This document shows positions 35,322 to 43,358 of a DNA stretch of 64,000 bases, in pieces (position 1 is the first letter of the stretch; each line of letters begins with the position of its first letter). The DNA is from G963665185 sp049723905 (lineage in GTDB: Bacteria; Desulfobacterota; Desulfovibrionia; Desulfovibrionales; Desulfovibrionaceae). The notes under the pieces were generated by a model that saw only the letters and a list, made by a program, of their open reading frames with translations, searched no databases and was not told where the DNA came from. Where the stretch lies: positions 2,728,001-2,792,000 of the forward strand of contig NZ_JBJKFD010000001.1 in assembly GCF_049723905.1 (NCBI RefSeq). The letters run 5' to 3'. A program made the translations under genes and the position numbers.

Positions 35322-35384
35322 CTCTTTTTATTTGCATGAAGCCTGGAAGCTCCCCACCCAGCGAGTTTTTTGCATATTTTACCC

Positions 35385-35401
35385 TTGGCACGCATGTTGC
35401 T
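35385..35401 (+). promoter_or_regulatory. Sigma54 (-24/-12) promoter of the RraA-TTT operon
   Basis: TTGGCACGCATGTTGCT matches the sigma54 consensus TTGGCACG-N3-TTGCW at every conserved position. GG is at 35387-35388 and GC at 35399-35400. Transcription would begin near 35411, about 120 bases before the RraA-like gene. The stretch from there to 35533 is AT-rich leader. Confidence 0.85.
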
Positions 35402-35533
35402 GTTCCGTAACAATTGCCTTGCGATTGTAAGTCTTTGTCTTCTTTGTTGCGGCTGTGTTTTGTTGTTATTCTTCTATGTGTCTATAGAAATGCTATATAT
35501 GTTATTCTAATACAAAACTGATGGAGTAAAAAA

Positions 35534-36214
35534 ATGTCTAACCCAGGATTTCGCGTAAAAAAAACATTTACGCGTCCAGAAAAAGCTCTTGTTGAATCTT
35601 TTCGTTCTATTCCAGTTGCCAATATAGGCGACAACATGAATAGAATTGGATGCATGGACTCCAGAATCATCCCCATGAACTCTTCTCCACTTTTGGGAAG
35701 CGCATTCACTGTAAAAGTTCGGGCCGGTGACAACTTGCTCTTTCATAAAGCAATCGACATGGCTCAACCCGGAGATGTTGTTGTAGTAGATGCTCAGGCT
35801 GGGCATTCCTACGCAATCACAGGCGAGCTGATGGTGATGTGGCTTCGCCAAAGAGGAGTATCCGGACTTATTATAGACGGATGCATCCGCGATACAGACT
35901 TTATTCGCACTCTGGAGGATTTCCCCGTTTATGCCATCGGTGCAAGCCCCAATGGCCCGCTTAAAGAAGGTGGGGGCGAGATCAACTTTCCGGTTATGTG
36001 CGGAGGGATTGTCGTAAATCCCGGCGACATCATTGTTGGTGATGCTGACGGAGTGGTGGTTGTTAACCCCAGCGATGCCCCTGAAGTTCTTCAGAAAGCA
36101 CAAAAGCAGAATGAAGCAGAAGCTCAGGTGATGAAGGCTATCAAGCAGAATGCGTGGGACAGGGCCTGGGTAGACAAAGTCCTGGAGGCAAAGGGCTGCG
36201 AGTTTATCGACTAA
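35534..36214 (+). CDS. RraA-family protein (HMG/CHA-aldolase type)
   Basis: A 226-residue protein of the RraA fold, a family that includes class II 4-hydroxy-4-methyl-2-oxoglutarate / 4-carboxy-4-hydroxy-2-oxoadipate aldolases and the RNase E inhibitor RraA. The aldolase signature is kept: TGELM (G97-E98) for phosphate/metal coordination, and IIDGCIRD with Arg119-Asp120, the catalytic pair in aldolase members. That and the catabolic context favour an aldolase or decarboxylase over RNase control. It is the first gene after the sigma54 promoter. The natural substrate is unknown. The ATG at 35534 follows GGAG. Confidence 0.85.
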   Translation: MSNPGFRVKKTFTRPEKALVESFRSIPVANIGDNMNRIGCMDSRIIPMNSSPLLGSAFTVKVRAGDNLLFHKAIDMAQPGDVVVVDAQAGHSYAITGELMVMWLRQRGVSGLIIDGCIRDTDFIRTLEDFPVYAIGASPNGPLKEGGGEINFPVMCGGIVVNPGDIIVGDADGVVVVNPSDAPEVLQKAQKQNEAEAQVMKAIKQNAWDRAWVDKVLEAKGCEFID

Positions 36215-36248
36215 GTCTTTACGCGCCTTTTATACCACAGGAGTAGCG

Positions 36249-37190
36249 ATGAAAGTGCATGTTCTTGAGCCTATTCATGCCGCCCCCCTGGCGAGGCTCC
36301 GTCAAAACGCAGAAGTTGTTGATTGGAAAAGCCCTTCTGTTTTGGAACTTGAATCGGCCGATGCGGTTATCGTTCGAGCTGCCAAGGTCGACCGGGCAAT
36401 GATGGAGAAGGCCCCCAAGTTGCGTGTGATCGGCAAGCATGGCGTTGGCCTTGATGCCATTGACGTGTCCGCAGCTCGTGAGCTTGGCAAGGAAGTTGTC
36501 TACACCCCGGAGGCCAACCAGGAGGCAGTGGCTGAACTTGCCGTAGCGTTCATGATGGCCTTGTCCCGAAAAATTGCCTTTGGACACAGCCAGCTACGTG
36601 CTGGTGCGTATTCGGCGGTTTGTCCGCCAGAGCTGACAGGATCTGAACTGCTGGGAAAAACCGTCGGACTCGTGGGGCTTGGCCGTATTGGCAGAAGGGT
36701 GGCGGAAATCCTGCAGAATGGATTCAGCATGCAGGCGATAGGCTTTGATCCTTTTCTGAGTGAGGAGAAATTTGGTTATCTGGGGATTGAGAAAGCCCCC
36801 CATATAGAGGAGCTGTTTCGTCGTTCAGACTACATCAGTATTAGCGTGCCTCTTCTTCCTCAGACAGAGATGCTGGTCAACACAGAACGCCTTTCTTTAT
36901 GCAAAGAGAACTGTATTTTAGTGAATACAGCTCGCGGTGGAATTGTTGATGAAACCGCGCTTTATGAAGCTCTTAAGTCTGGTACTTTAAAAGCTGCGGC
37001 AAGCGATGTTTTTAAGGATGAGCCGTTAAGTTCACACTCTCCTTTATTATCTCTGGATAACTTTATTGCCATGCCACATATCGGCGCAAGCACGGAAGAA
37101 AGCCTTATCAGAATGGGTGAAGCTGTCGTTGATGATGTTTTGCGTGTTCTTTCTGGTGCTTCTCCAATAAATCCAGCTCCTATTTGTTGA
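36249..37190 (+). CDS. D-isomer-specific 2-hydroxyacid dehydrogenase (SerA-like)
   Basis: A 313-residue NAD-dependent dehydrogenase without the C-terminal ACT domain of SerA. The catalytic Arg is in NTARGGIVDETALYEAL, the NAD loop is VGLVGLGRIGRRVAEIL, the catalytic Glu region is DVFKDEPL, and the His is in MPHIGAST. HGVGLDAIDV at the N-terminal hinge is also typical. In the operon it would interconvert a 2-hydroxy acid and a 2-oxo acid next to the RraA-type aldolase. Members of this group include phosphoglycerate and (S)-sulfolactate dehydrogenases; sequence alone does not decide. Confidence 0.88.
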   Translation: MKVHVLEPIHAAPLARLRQNAEVVDWKSPSVLELESADAVIVRAAKVDRAMMEKAPKLRVIGKHGVGLDAIDVSAARELGKEVVYTPEANQEAVAELAVAFMMALSRKIAFGHSQLRAGAYSAVCPPELTGSELLGKTVGLVGLGRIGRRVAEILQNGFSMQAIGFDPFLSEEKFGYLGIEKAPHIEELFRRSDYISISVPLLPQTEMLVNTERLSLCKENCILVNTARGGIVDETALYEALKSGTLKAAASDVFKDEPLSSHSPLLSLDNFIAMPHIGASTEESLIRMGEAVVDDVLRVLSGASPINPAPIC

Positions 37191-37249
37191 TAGCTTTTTC
37201 ATTTTATATTCTTTTCAGTCTTCAATGAATAATACAAGGGGGAAAAAGC

Positions 37250-37702
37250 GTGAAACAATATGTGCAAGATAGGTACATAGCTATTGGAGGGCTGGTGCTT
37301 GTCGTTCTTGGGATCAATATATGCGGTGACTACCCGGCCGAAAGCGCCTTCTTTCCGGAAGCCTGCCTCATCGCCATAGGGCTGTTGCTGGCTCTTCTGG
37401 GCATTGAAAGCGTGATGACCCAACGCAAGCTTGTGTTGTCAGGAGCCTGTCCGCAGGAGGCCATGAGGATGGAGTGGAGGGCTGCTCTGGTCGTCACCTG
37501 CACTATGGCCCTCTATGTGTTTTTGGTCGGAGTACTCGGCTTTTATGTATCCAGCGCCCTTTTGTTGGTGGCAGTCGGCCTGCTCTGGGGCGGTGTGAAG
37601 AAGAGGACGGTACTCTTGTTTGCCGTTTGCTTATTGGCTTTTCTTTATTGCTGTTTTTCAATTCTTTTTAACGTACCGCTGCCAACAGGTATAGGAATGT
37701 AA
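37250..37702 (+). CDS. tctB: Tripartite tricarboxylate transporter small membrane subunit TctB
   Basis: A 150-residue protein with four hydrophobic segments (IAIGGLVLVVLGI, EACLIAIGLLLALLGI, ALVVTCTMALYVFLVGVLGFY, VLLFAVCLLAFLYCCFSILF), the usual TctB topology. The GTG start at 37250 follows AAGGGGGAA. It is 2 bases from tctA. With TctA it forms the inner-membrane channel of a TTT importer that uses ion gradients rather than ATP. Confidence 0.85.
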   Translation: MKQYVQDRYIAIGGLVLVVLGINICGDYPAESAFFPEACLIAIGLLLALLGIESVMTQRKLVLSGACPQEAMRMEWRAALVVTCTMALYVFLVGVLGFYVSSALLLVAVGLLWGGVKKRTVLLFAVCLLAFLYCCFSILFNVPLPTGIGM

Positions 37703-37704
37703 GT

Positions 37705-39222
37705 ATGATTGACACTTTACTAACATCACTTCCTGCTGTTTTGAGTTGGCCCTCTATTGTGGCGATGGTTGTTTCAACAGGTGCAGGCGTTGTAGTCGGC
37801 GCAATACCGGGCCTTTCTGCAACAATGGGTGTCGCTCTGCTGATTCCCTTTACCTTCGGAATGCATCCTCTAACGGCGTTGTGCGCCATGGCCGGGATGT
37901 ACAATGGTGCTATTTACGGGGGCGCTGTTGCAGCAATTCTTTTGAATATTCCTGGGACGCCAGCTGCCGTGTGTACAACATTGGATGGCAACCCCATGGC
38001 CAAACGAGGAGAAGGGGTACTTGCGCTGCAAACCTCTGCCATTTCCTCGGCTTTTGGCGGGGCAATCAGTGCTTTGGCGCTTATGTTTGTTGCGCCATAT
38101 CTCGCCGCACTGGCTTTGCGCTTTGGGCCAGCGGAGTATTTCTGGGTAGCTGTCCTGGGGCTGTCTACCATTGCCAGTTTCATCAGTGGGTCCACCATAA
38201 AAGGCCTGATCAGCGGCTTTATAGGGCTTCTGGTGAGCACCATTGGCATGGATGCAATTACGGGTGTACAGCGCTTCGACTTCGGAACTTCCTATCTCCT
38301 GGATAATATTCCCATTCTCGTCGCCCTGATTGGCCTGTTCTCCATTCCCGAGGTCTTTTCCATTTTGCAGATCAATGGGAAAAACCAAAAGAAAAGCGAC
38401 ATAGATCTCAAAAATTCCAAGGGCTGGGATTGGATAAAAGATACTTCCGCATCCTGGGTCATCTGGATTCGTTCCTCGATCATCGGAGTTGTTGTCGGAA
38501 TGCTTCCGGGTGCCGGTGCCAACATTGCGGCATTCGTTGCATATGATGACACTCGTCGCAGATCGAAGACACCTGAATTGTTCGGAAAAGGATGCATTGA
38601 CGGCGTAAAGGCATCGGAAGCGTCCAATAACGCTGTAACAGCCAGTTCACTGGCCCCCATGCTTTCCTTTGGGGTCCCTGGCAATGCCGTGGCTGCCGTA
38701 ATGATCGGCGGACTTATGATTCATGGCATGCAGCCTGGCCCGAGCTTATTCGTAAAAAGCCCCCAAGTTGTCTATGGTCTTATGTGGGCCATGTTTCTGA
38801 CAAACTTTATCTTATTGGCTTTTGGCTGCTTTGGATCGCGCCTTTTTGCACAGTGTCTCCGCGTTCCCCCAACCCTGATGGGAGCCGCAATTCTCGTTCT
38901 GAGCGTAGTCGGCACTTTCAGCTTAAACAACTCCATGGGCGATGTGTATGCCATGCTGGCATGCGGCTTGGTCGGTGTCGTCATGTTGCGCCTTCGTATT
39001 CCTGTTGCTCCTGGCGTGTTGGGGCTCATCCTTGGCCGTATGGCGGAAACTGAACTGCGCCGTGCCTTGATGTTGGCAGATTCCCCAATAGATCTGTTCA
39101 CCCGGCCATTGTCTGCTGTGATGGTAGCGTTGACTATTTTGAGCCTGAGTCTCCCTGTATATAAAAAATACAAGAAAAGGTCCAAAAAGCAGGAGGAAGT
39201 TTGTGAAAATAGCAATTCTTAA
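37705..39222 (+). CDS. tctA: Tripartite tricarboxylate transporter large subunit TctA
   Basis: A 505-residue protein with about 11-12 membrane segments. TctA signatures are GAIPGLSATMGVALLIPFTF near the N-terminus, YGGAVAAILLNIPGTPAAV, and the internal repeat VVGMLPGAGANIAAFVAYD with FGVPGNAVAAVMIGGLMIHG. It is downstream of tctB and upstream of tctC, giving the order B-A-C. The charged tail KKYKKRSKKQ faces the cytoplasm. Substrate is set by TctC and is unknown; citrate, other carboxylates and sulfonated acids are used by relatives. Confidence 0.93.
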   Translation: MIDTLLTSLPAVLSWPSIVAMVVSTGAGVVVGAIPGLSATMGVALLIPFTFGMHPLTALCAMAGMYNGAIYGGAVAAILLNIPGTPAAVCTTLDGNPMAKRGEGVLALQTSAISSAFGGAISALALMFVAPYLAALALRFGPAEYFWVAVLGLSTIASFISGSTIKGLISGFIGLLVSTIGMDAITGVQRFDFGTSYLLDNIPILVALIGLFSIPEVFSILQINGKNQKKSDIDLKNSKGWDWIKDTSASWVIWIRSSIIGVVVGMLPGAGANIAAFVAYDDTRRRSKTPELFGKGCIDGVKASEASNNAVTASSLAPMLSFGVPGNAVAAVMIGGLMIHGMQPGPSLFVKSPQVVYGLMWAMFLTNFILLAFGCFGSRLFAQCLRVPPTLMGAAILVLSVVGTFSLNNSMGDVYAMLACGLVGVVMLRLRIPVAPGVLGLILGRMAETELRRALMLADSPIDLFTRPLSAVMVALTILSLSLPVYKKYKKRSKKQEEVCENSNS

Positions 39223-39270
39223 TGGGTAGAGAGTTTTTATTTTCTTATTTTCAAACAAAAGGGGATTGTG

Positions 39271-40248
39271 ATGAGAACAATGAAAGGTTTTTTGTTTGTA
39301 CTTTTTTTTACGGTTTCTCTGATTGCTTCCGGCAGCTCCATCTCTAAAGCTGCATGGCCTGATGATAAGGCAATTACGATGATTGTTTCTTATTCTCCGG
39401 GCGGATCTACAGATGTTGCAGCTCGCATGGCGGCTGTTTATATTGAAAAGTATCTTGGCCAGTCCATTGCCGTGTTGAACAAGCCCGGAGCCGGCGGAGA
39501 AGTTGGGTTTACAGCTTTGTCCAACGCCACACCCGACGGATACACGGTGGGCTTTCTGAATACTCCCAACATTCTGACCATCCCGATTCAGCGTAAGACG
39601 CGCTATTCTTTGGAATCATTCATCCCTGTTGCTCAGCTGATGGATGACCCGAGCGCTTTTTATGTTCTTAAAGACAGCCCTTACAATAACCTGGAAGACC
39701 TGCTTAAGGCAGCAAAAGAAAAGCCAGGCAAAATTACCTACGGCACAAGCGGAATTGGCTCCGACGACCATATTGCCGCAGAGATGCTTGCCCAAAAAGC
39801 CGGGGTAAAATTAAAGCACATCCCGTTTAATGGGACGAGCGCAAACAGAACAGCCCTCCTTGGTGGACATGTAACGGTTGGGGTCTTCAACGTCAGTGAA
39901 GGTAAAGAGTATGTGGAGACAGGTCAGGTCAAAATCATTGGCCAGATGTCCGAAAAAAGAACGGAGCTCTTTCCTAATGTTCCTACTTTTAAAGAGCAGG
40001 GATACGACATTGTAATGGCCTCAATTCGTGGCATTGGCATGCCCGCAGGAACTCCGGCTGACATCGTAAAAAGATTTGCGGACGCAACTGAAAAAGCCAT
40101 CAACGATCCGGAGTTCATTCAAAAGTGCAATGAAGCACATATTCCTCTTCGGTATCTCGGTCCTCAGGACTTTCTTGAAGTTCTGCAGATGAACCGTTCT
40201 CAGTTCAGAGCTTTGTGGGATTCCAATCCGTGGGTCAAAAGTAAATAA
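39271..40248 (+). CDS. tctC: Tripartite tricarboxylate transporter substrate-binding protein TctC
   Basis: A 325-residue Bug-family periplasmic protein. The signal peptide is FLFVLFFTVSLIASGSSISKA. The mature start AWPDDKAITMIVSYSPGGSTDVAARM is diagnostic, with NKPGAGGEVGF and the second Bug motif ITYGTSGIGSDDHIAAEML. A GTG directly before the ATG is also open, but AAAAGGGG suits 39271. It supplies the ligand to TctAB. Bug proteins of this kind bind carboxylates through the two conserved loops. Confidence 0.93.
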   Translation: MRTMKGFLFVLFFTVSLIASGSSISKAAWPDDKAITMIVSYSPGGSTDVAARMAAVYIEKYLGQSIAVLNKPGAGGEVGFTALSNATPDGYTVGFLNTPNILTIPIQRKTRYSLESFIPVAQLMDDPSAFYVLKDSPYNNLEDLLKAAKEKPGKITYGTSGIGSDDHIAAEMLAQKAGVKLKHIPFNGTSANRTALLGGHVTVGVFNVSEGKEYVETGQVKIIGQMSEKRTELFPNVPTFKEQGYDIVMASIRGIGMPAGTPADIVKRFADATEKAINDPEFIQKCNEAHIPLRYLGPQDFLEVLQMNRSQFRALWDSNPWVKSK

Positions 40249-40305
40249 GCTTACCATCCACGATTAGCGTTGTTGTTATTTGAACAAACAAAGGGGTATT
40301 AATTA

Positions 40306-41235
40306 ATGATTAAGCCAAGTCGTGTTGCAGTGATTGGCTTTGGTGAAGCTGGGGGAATAATTGCTGAAGGTTGTCTCAGTGGAGCAAAGCATTTAGGTGA
40401 GGATATTTCGTGCCATGCATGGGATATTCGCATGCAAAATGAGGAAGACAAAAATCAGCTTCAACAGGCTGCTGACAATATGGGTGTTGTCATGCACAAC
40501 ACCCCAGGCGCATGGCTTAATGATGTTGACGTTGTCTTTTCTCTTGTTTTTGGTGGTGTTGCCAAAAAAGTTGCTCTGGAAATGCTCCCTTTCCTCAAAG
40601 AAGGAGCTGTGTACATTGACCTTACAACATCAACCCCACATGATATGCGAGAGGCAGCAGAGTCTTTTTCTTCTCGTAATGTTGGGTTTATAGATGGCAC
40701 AGCTTTGGGATCGTTCCGTACCAATGGTTTTAGCGTTCCGTTCGTTTTGAGCGGAACAAATGTTGAGGCATGGTCGGCGTGGATGAATTCCATGGGCTTT
40801 TCCACAACGCCTGTTCCCGGCGGAGCGGGTAAAGCGGCTTCGGTAAAACTCCTGCGCAGCGTGCTGGCCAAAGGGCTGGAAGCGCTTGCCATTGAATGTT
40901 TTGTCGCGGCAGACAGCTTGGGAATACGCCCCACTATGATGAATGCATTCAACGATTTCGACCTTCGTTCTCTCGTAGAAACCTTGGAAGATATGGGAAC
41001 AAGCCACGTAGCACATTGCAAGAGACGGCTTGATGAAGTCGATCATGCTCTTCAATTGCTTGCTGAAGCACATGTTGATCCCATCATGACCAAGGCCTCA
41101 AGGGACTTTTATGCACGTACTGTAGATTCCGGCCTGCAACTTGACCACGATAAAAAGCCATCGTGGGATACCTGCATGCCCGTACTGCAAGAAGTGGCCT
41201 TGAACACAAAATGCAACGAGAGCGTTGAGGCTTAA
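40306..41235 (+). CDS. NAD(P)-binding 6-phosphogluconate-dehydrogenase-like protein (DUF1932 type)
   Basis: A 309-residue beta-hydroxyacid-dehydrogenase-like protein. The N-terminal Rossmann motif VAVIGFGEAGGIIAEG is followed by VDVVFSLVFGGVAKKVA, YIDLTTSTPHDM and FIDGTALGSF. The helical C-terminal part begins GGAGKAASVKLLRSVLAKGLEALAIE, where the Lys in SVKLLRS fits the catalytic position of the family. The C-terminal half matches the DUF1932 pattern. It is the second dehydrogenase of the operon and follows tctC by 57 bases. A strong terminator follows. Substrate unknown. Confidence 0.82.
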   Translation: MIKPSRVAVIGFGEAGGIIAEGCLSGAKHLGEDISCHAWDIRMQNEEDKNQLQQAADNMGVVMHNTPGAWLNDVDVVFSLVFGGVAKKVALEMLPFLKEGAVYIDLTTSTPHDMREAAESFSSRNVGFIDGTALGSFRTNGFSVPFVLSGTNVEAWSAWMNSMGFSTTPVPGGAGKAASVKLLRSVLAKGLEALAIECFVAADSLGIRPTMMNAFNDFDLRSLVETLEDMGTSHVAHCKRRLDEVDHALQLLAEAHVDPIMTKASRDFYARTVDSGLQLDHDKKPSWDTCMPVLQEVALNTKCNESVEA

Positions 41236-41283
41236 TGTTAGTTGTGTAACATACCCTTTATGCTTTAATCTCTTCCGTAAAAT

Positions 41284-41330
41284 CTGCACGGGATGATATT
41301 GAAATATCATCCCGTGCAGTCATATTTTTT
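41284..41330 (+). terminator. Terminator of the RraA-TTT-dehydrogenase operon
   Basis: A perfect 16-bp stem, CTGCACGGGATGATAT (41284-41299) with ATATCATCCCGTGCAG, has a TGAA tetraloop and is followed by TCATATTTTTT. Confidence 0.9.
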
Positions 41331-41392
41331 ATAAATGTAAAATATATTATTTTTATAACACGTGTATTTATAAAAAGGTGGAAGCTTTTAGT

Positions 41393-42340
41393 ATGGACGG
41401 TTTCTTGTACAGTGCTAGAGTTCTTTTGCCTATTTTTTTTATCGTTTTTTTAGGAATAATAAGTAAAAAACTGGGGTTGATAAATAAGTCATTTATCTCA
41501 ACATCCAGCCAAGTTGTTTTCTTTATTGCAATGCCTTCCTCAATTTTTTGTTCTATCTATAAAATGGATTTTTTTGGCGTATTCCAGGGAAAAATTATTT
41601 TTATCAGTTGGGGAGCCACACTGGCAGTCTTTCTCTTTTCATGGTGGCTGTCACGGATTGTCTGCCAGCAGCCCTCTCAGGAAGGAGCTTTTGTCCAGGC
41701 CAGCTTTCGTGGAAATCTGGCTATTTTTGGATTAGCCGTTGTGGATCGGGCTTTTTCGGCCAATGCAATGGGGCTGACCGCAAGCCTGCTGGCATTCCTT
41801 ATTCCCACCTATAATTTTTTAGCCGTTGTCGCCTTAACGGGAGGTGAGCAGCAGGGCAGCAGGAAAGAACATATAAAAAGCACCTGCAAAAAAATCGCCA
41901 CAAATCCGCTGATTCTAGCTATTGTTTTAGGGCTCATCTTCTCTTTGACGTCCCTGCCTCTTCCCCATTTAATGGAAGTAAGTCTCTCTTATCTCTCTCA
42001 AATGACGATACCTTTGGCCCTGTTGGGGATTGGTGGTTCACTTCAGGTGCACCAGTTCCGGGCCCGAAAGATTCCAGTCTTTGTTGCTTCGGCCATAAAA
42101 CTTGTTTTTATGCCTGTGCTGGTAACCCTTGTGGCGTATTGGGCAGGGATTAAAGGGGAGCCTTTGGCTGTCATGTTTATCTTGGCAGGCTGCCCCGTTG
42201 CAGTATCAAGCTTTGCCATGGCCGACTCTTTAAAGGGGGATGCCGGGCTTTCCGCCGATATCATTACACTGACAACGCTGATGTCCATAGTGACCATAGG
42301 GAGTGGGCTGGCCCTCTTAAGGGAGCTGGGGGGAATTTAA
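41393..42340 (+). CDS. AEC-family (auxin-efflux-carrier-like) transporter
   Basis: A 315-residue membrane protein with about ten hydrophobic segments. It opens with VLLPIFFIVFLGIISKKLGLI, the AEC N-terminal pattern, and later has SFRGNLAIFGLAVV, IPLALLGIGGSLQV and MFILAGCPVAVSSFAMAD. Bacterial AEC proteins include malonate and other organic-acid carriers, which suits the catabolic context. The start at 41393 has AAGGTGG upstream; a GTG at 41378 is possible. It lies after a terminator, so it is probably transcribed separately. Its stop lies 4 bases before the degenerate tRNA repeat. Confidence 0.85.
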   Translation: MDGFLYSARVLLPIFFIVFLGIISKKLGLINKSFISTSSQVVFFIAMPSSIFCSIYKMDFFGVFQGKIIFISWGATLAVFLFSWWLSRIVCQQPSQEGAFVQASFRGNLAIFGLAVVDRAFSANAMGLTASLLAFLIPTYNFLAVVALTGGEQQGSRKEHIKSTCKKIATNPLILAIVLGLIFSLTSLPLPHLMEVSLSYLSQMTIPLALLGIGGSLQVHQFRARKIPVFVASAIKLVFMPVLVTLVAYWAGIKGEPLAVMFILAGCPVAVSSFAMADSLKGDAGLSADIITLTTLMSIVTIGSGLALLRELGGI

Positions 42341-42344
42341 AATA

Positions 42345-42482
42345 CCTGGGACGCAAGGCTGCGCGGGTTCAAGGCCTGCTCCGGGTAACAGAATTATTAA
42401 AAGCGGCTGTGAAGAATGAGTACATTCTTCACAGCCGCTTTTTTGTTTGCATAGTGAAGATGCTGTTTTCTCAGAGTCCCCA
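42345..42482 (+). repeat. Direct repeat DR-R: degenerate tRNA-Leu 3' end plus terminator
   Basis: Imperfect copy of 33000-33134. It has CCTGGGACGCAAGGCTG, GCGGGTTCAAGGCCTGC and TCCGGGTAACA in place of the tRNA sequence, so the T arm and CCA are mutated and no tRNA can be made. The terminator stem AAAAGCGGCTGTGAAGAATG, with a compensating loop change, and CAGAGTCCCCA are kept. The terminator part (about 42401-42446) may still stop transcription from the AEC gene. Confidence 0.85.
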
Positions 42483-42826
42483 GGATAAATTTTGCTTATG
42501 ACCATCATAAGAACTAAACAGGTTACCATTCAAGTGACGTTTCAACAAAAAGAATCAAGAATAAAAATTTAAGGCAGCAAAACAATAGCTTATGAAGCGT
42601 ATAAATTCTTTACCTAGCGTAGTTCCACCGAATTTACAGTAAGCACTATACCAACAAAAGCCCCACGATTATTACTCTGACAACTGATTGAGCTCTTTAT
42701 TTCAGCTATATATCTCCAGAGGAGATCTGACAGCCAATAAGACATATAACCTTTGAAATATTAATTGCCTTATTAATTACAAATGGCTACAAATTAATCA
42801 TTCTACAAAAAAAGGAGATTAGATCT
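42483..42826. other. AT-rich leader upstream of the peptide gene
   Basis: 344 bases of markedly AT-rich DNA with no gene. A small hairpin ATCTCC-aga-GGAGAT lies near 42712-42727. TTGAAA at 42755-42760 could be a -35 element, but the matching -10 is poor. It probably contains the promoter for the peptide gene. Confidence 0.45.
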
Positions 42827-42946
42827 ATGAGCTATGAAAAACCTGAAATCTTGGCACAAGGGACTGAACAGATGGCAGAATGTCGCCCCAATAGTAAGCC
42901 GAGCGGAAGGCCCTGTAATCCCCCTAAGCCAGGTGGCCGTAAGTAA
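42827..42946 (+). CDS. Putative RiPP precursor peptide (39 aa)
   Basis: A 39-residue ORF, too short for routine gene calling, with an ATG preceded by AAAGGAG. The first half is leader-like: MSYEKPEILAQGTEQMAE, with Y3-x2-P6-x-I8-x3-G12. That matches the YxxPxLxxxG pattern known from lasso-peptide leaders that dock onto PqqD-like recognition domains. The second half is core-like: two Cys (residues 19 and 30) and unusually rich in Pro, Gly, Lys and Arg, ending in PGGRK. A terminator hairpin follows at once, then the radical SAM/SPASM gene with its own PqqD-like domain. I infer that this peptide is that enzyme's substrate. No known family was recognised. Confidence 0.72.
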   Translation: MSYEKPEILAQGTEQMAECRPNSKPSGRPCNPPKPGGRK

Positions 42947-42951
42947 AGCCT

Positions 42952-42989
42952 TGTGATTCCCCCGGCTGCCAGGGGAATCACAGCATTTT
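42952..42989 (+). terminator. Hairpin terminator/attenuator between peptide and maturase genes
   Basis: Perfect 11-bp arms TGTGATTCCCC (42952-42962) and GGGGAATCACA (42972-42982) are followed by GCATTTTGTTTT. A leaky terminator here would give many precursor transcripts per enzyme transcript, a usual RiPP arrangement. Confidence 0.75.
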
Positions 42990-43358
42990 GTTTTGCCTAC
43001 CCTCTGTTCACGACTCCTAGCCCCCAACAGTTAGAGCTTGGAATAAAAGCTTAGGCTAAACAAATGTGAATATAAGCCCCATTTGACGTTCATTCTGAAT
43101 CTGACGAAAAAAAGAAACCTTATAGAGTCATGTTAATATGTTGGCCTACTTTTCTTCCCCCTTGCAGGATACAAGTATCAAAAAACATGAAGACACAGAA
43201 TTAATTGGACACATCTATTATTAAACTCACTTCTTTTAACAGGTTCTATCATTGTACCATTTTAAACAAATCAAAACATCTTAAATCCACTGCCTCACAG
43301 AGGCGGATTTAGATGTATGTAATTTAGATTTCTTGCCTGCAGACGAAGGGTAAAAGGT
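42990..43358. other. Intergenic region before the radical SAM gene, with bulged hairpin
   Basis: About 370 AT-rich bases with no convincing ORF. At 43282-43311, TAAATCC-act-GCCTC pairs with GAGGC-GGATTTA around ACA, a 12-bp stem with a three-base bulge. It ends 47 bases before the maturase start and could be a terminator remnant or a regulatory RNA element. Confidence 0.5.

Larger units (their letters stand above)
33135..42344. mobile_element. Putative tRNA-Leu-associated genomic island (catabolic cargo, no integrase seen)
   Basis: The segment lies between two direct repeats derived from the 3' end of tRNA-Leu and its terminator. By eye it is lower in GC and uses more A/T-ending codons than the genes before 30 kb. 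All its genes fit one theme: a sigma54 activator and a transport/catabolism operon. No integrase, transposase or excisionase gene is present, so either it is an old, immobilised island or the repeats arose from tRNA duplication. The boundaries given are the inner edges of the repeats. Confidence 0.55.

Noticed and set aside
42990..43358. A second precursor peptide between the terminator and the radical SAM gene
   Set aside because: ATGs there either stop at once or give short frames without a ribosome-binding site or a leader-like motif.
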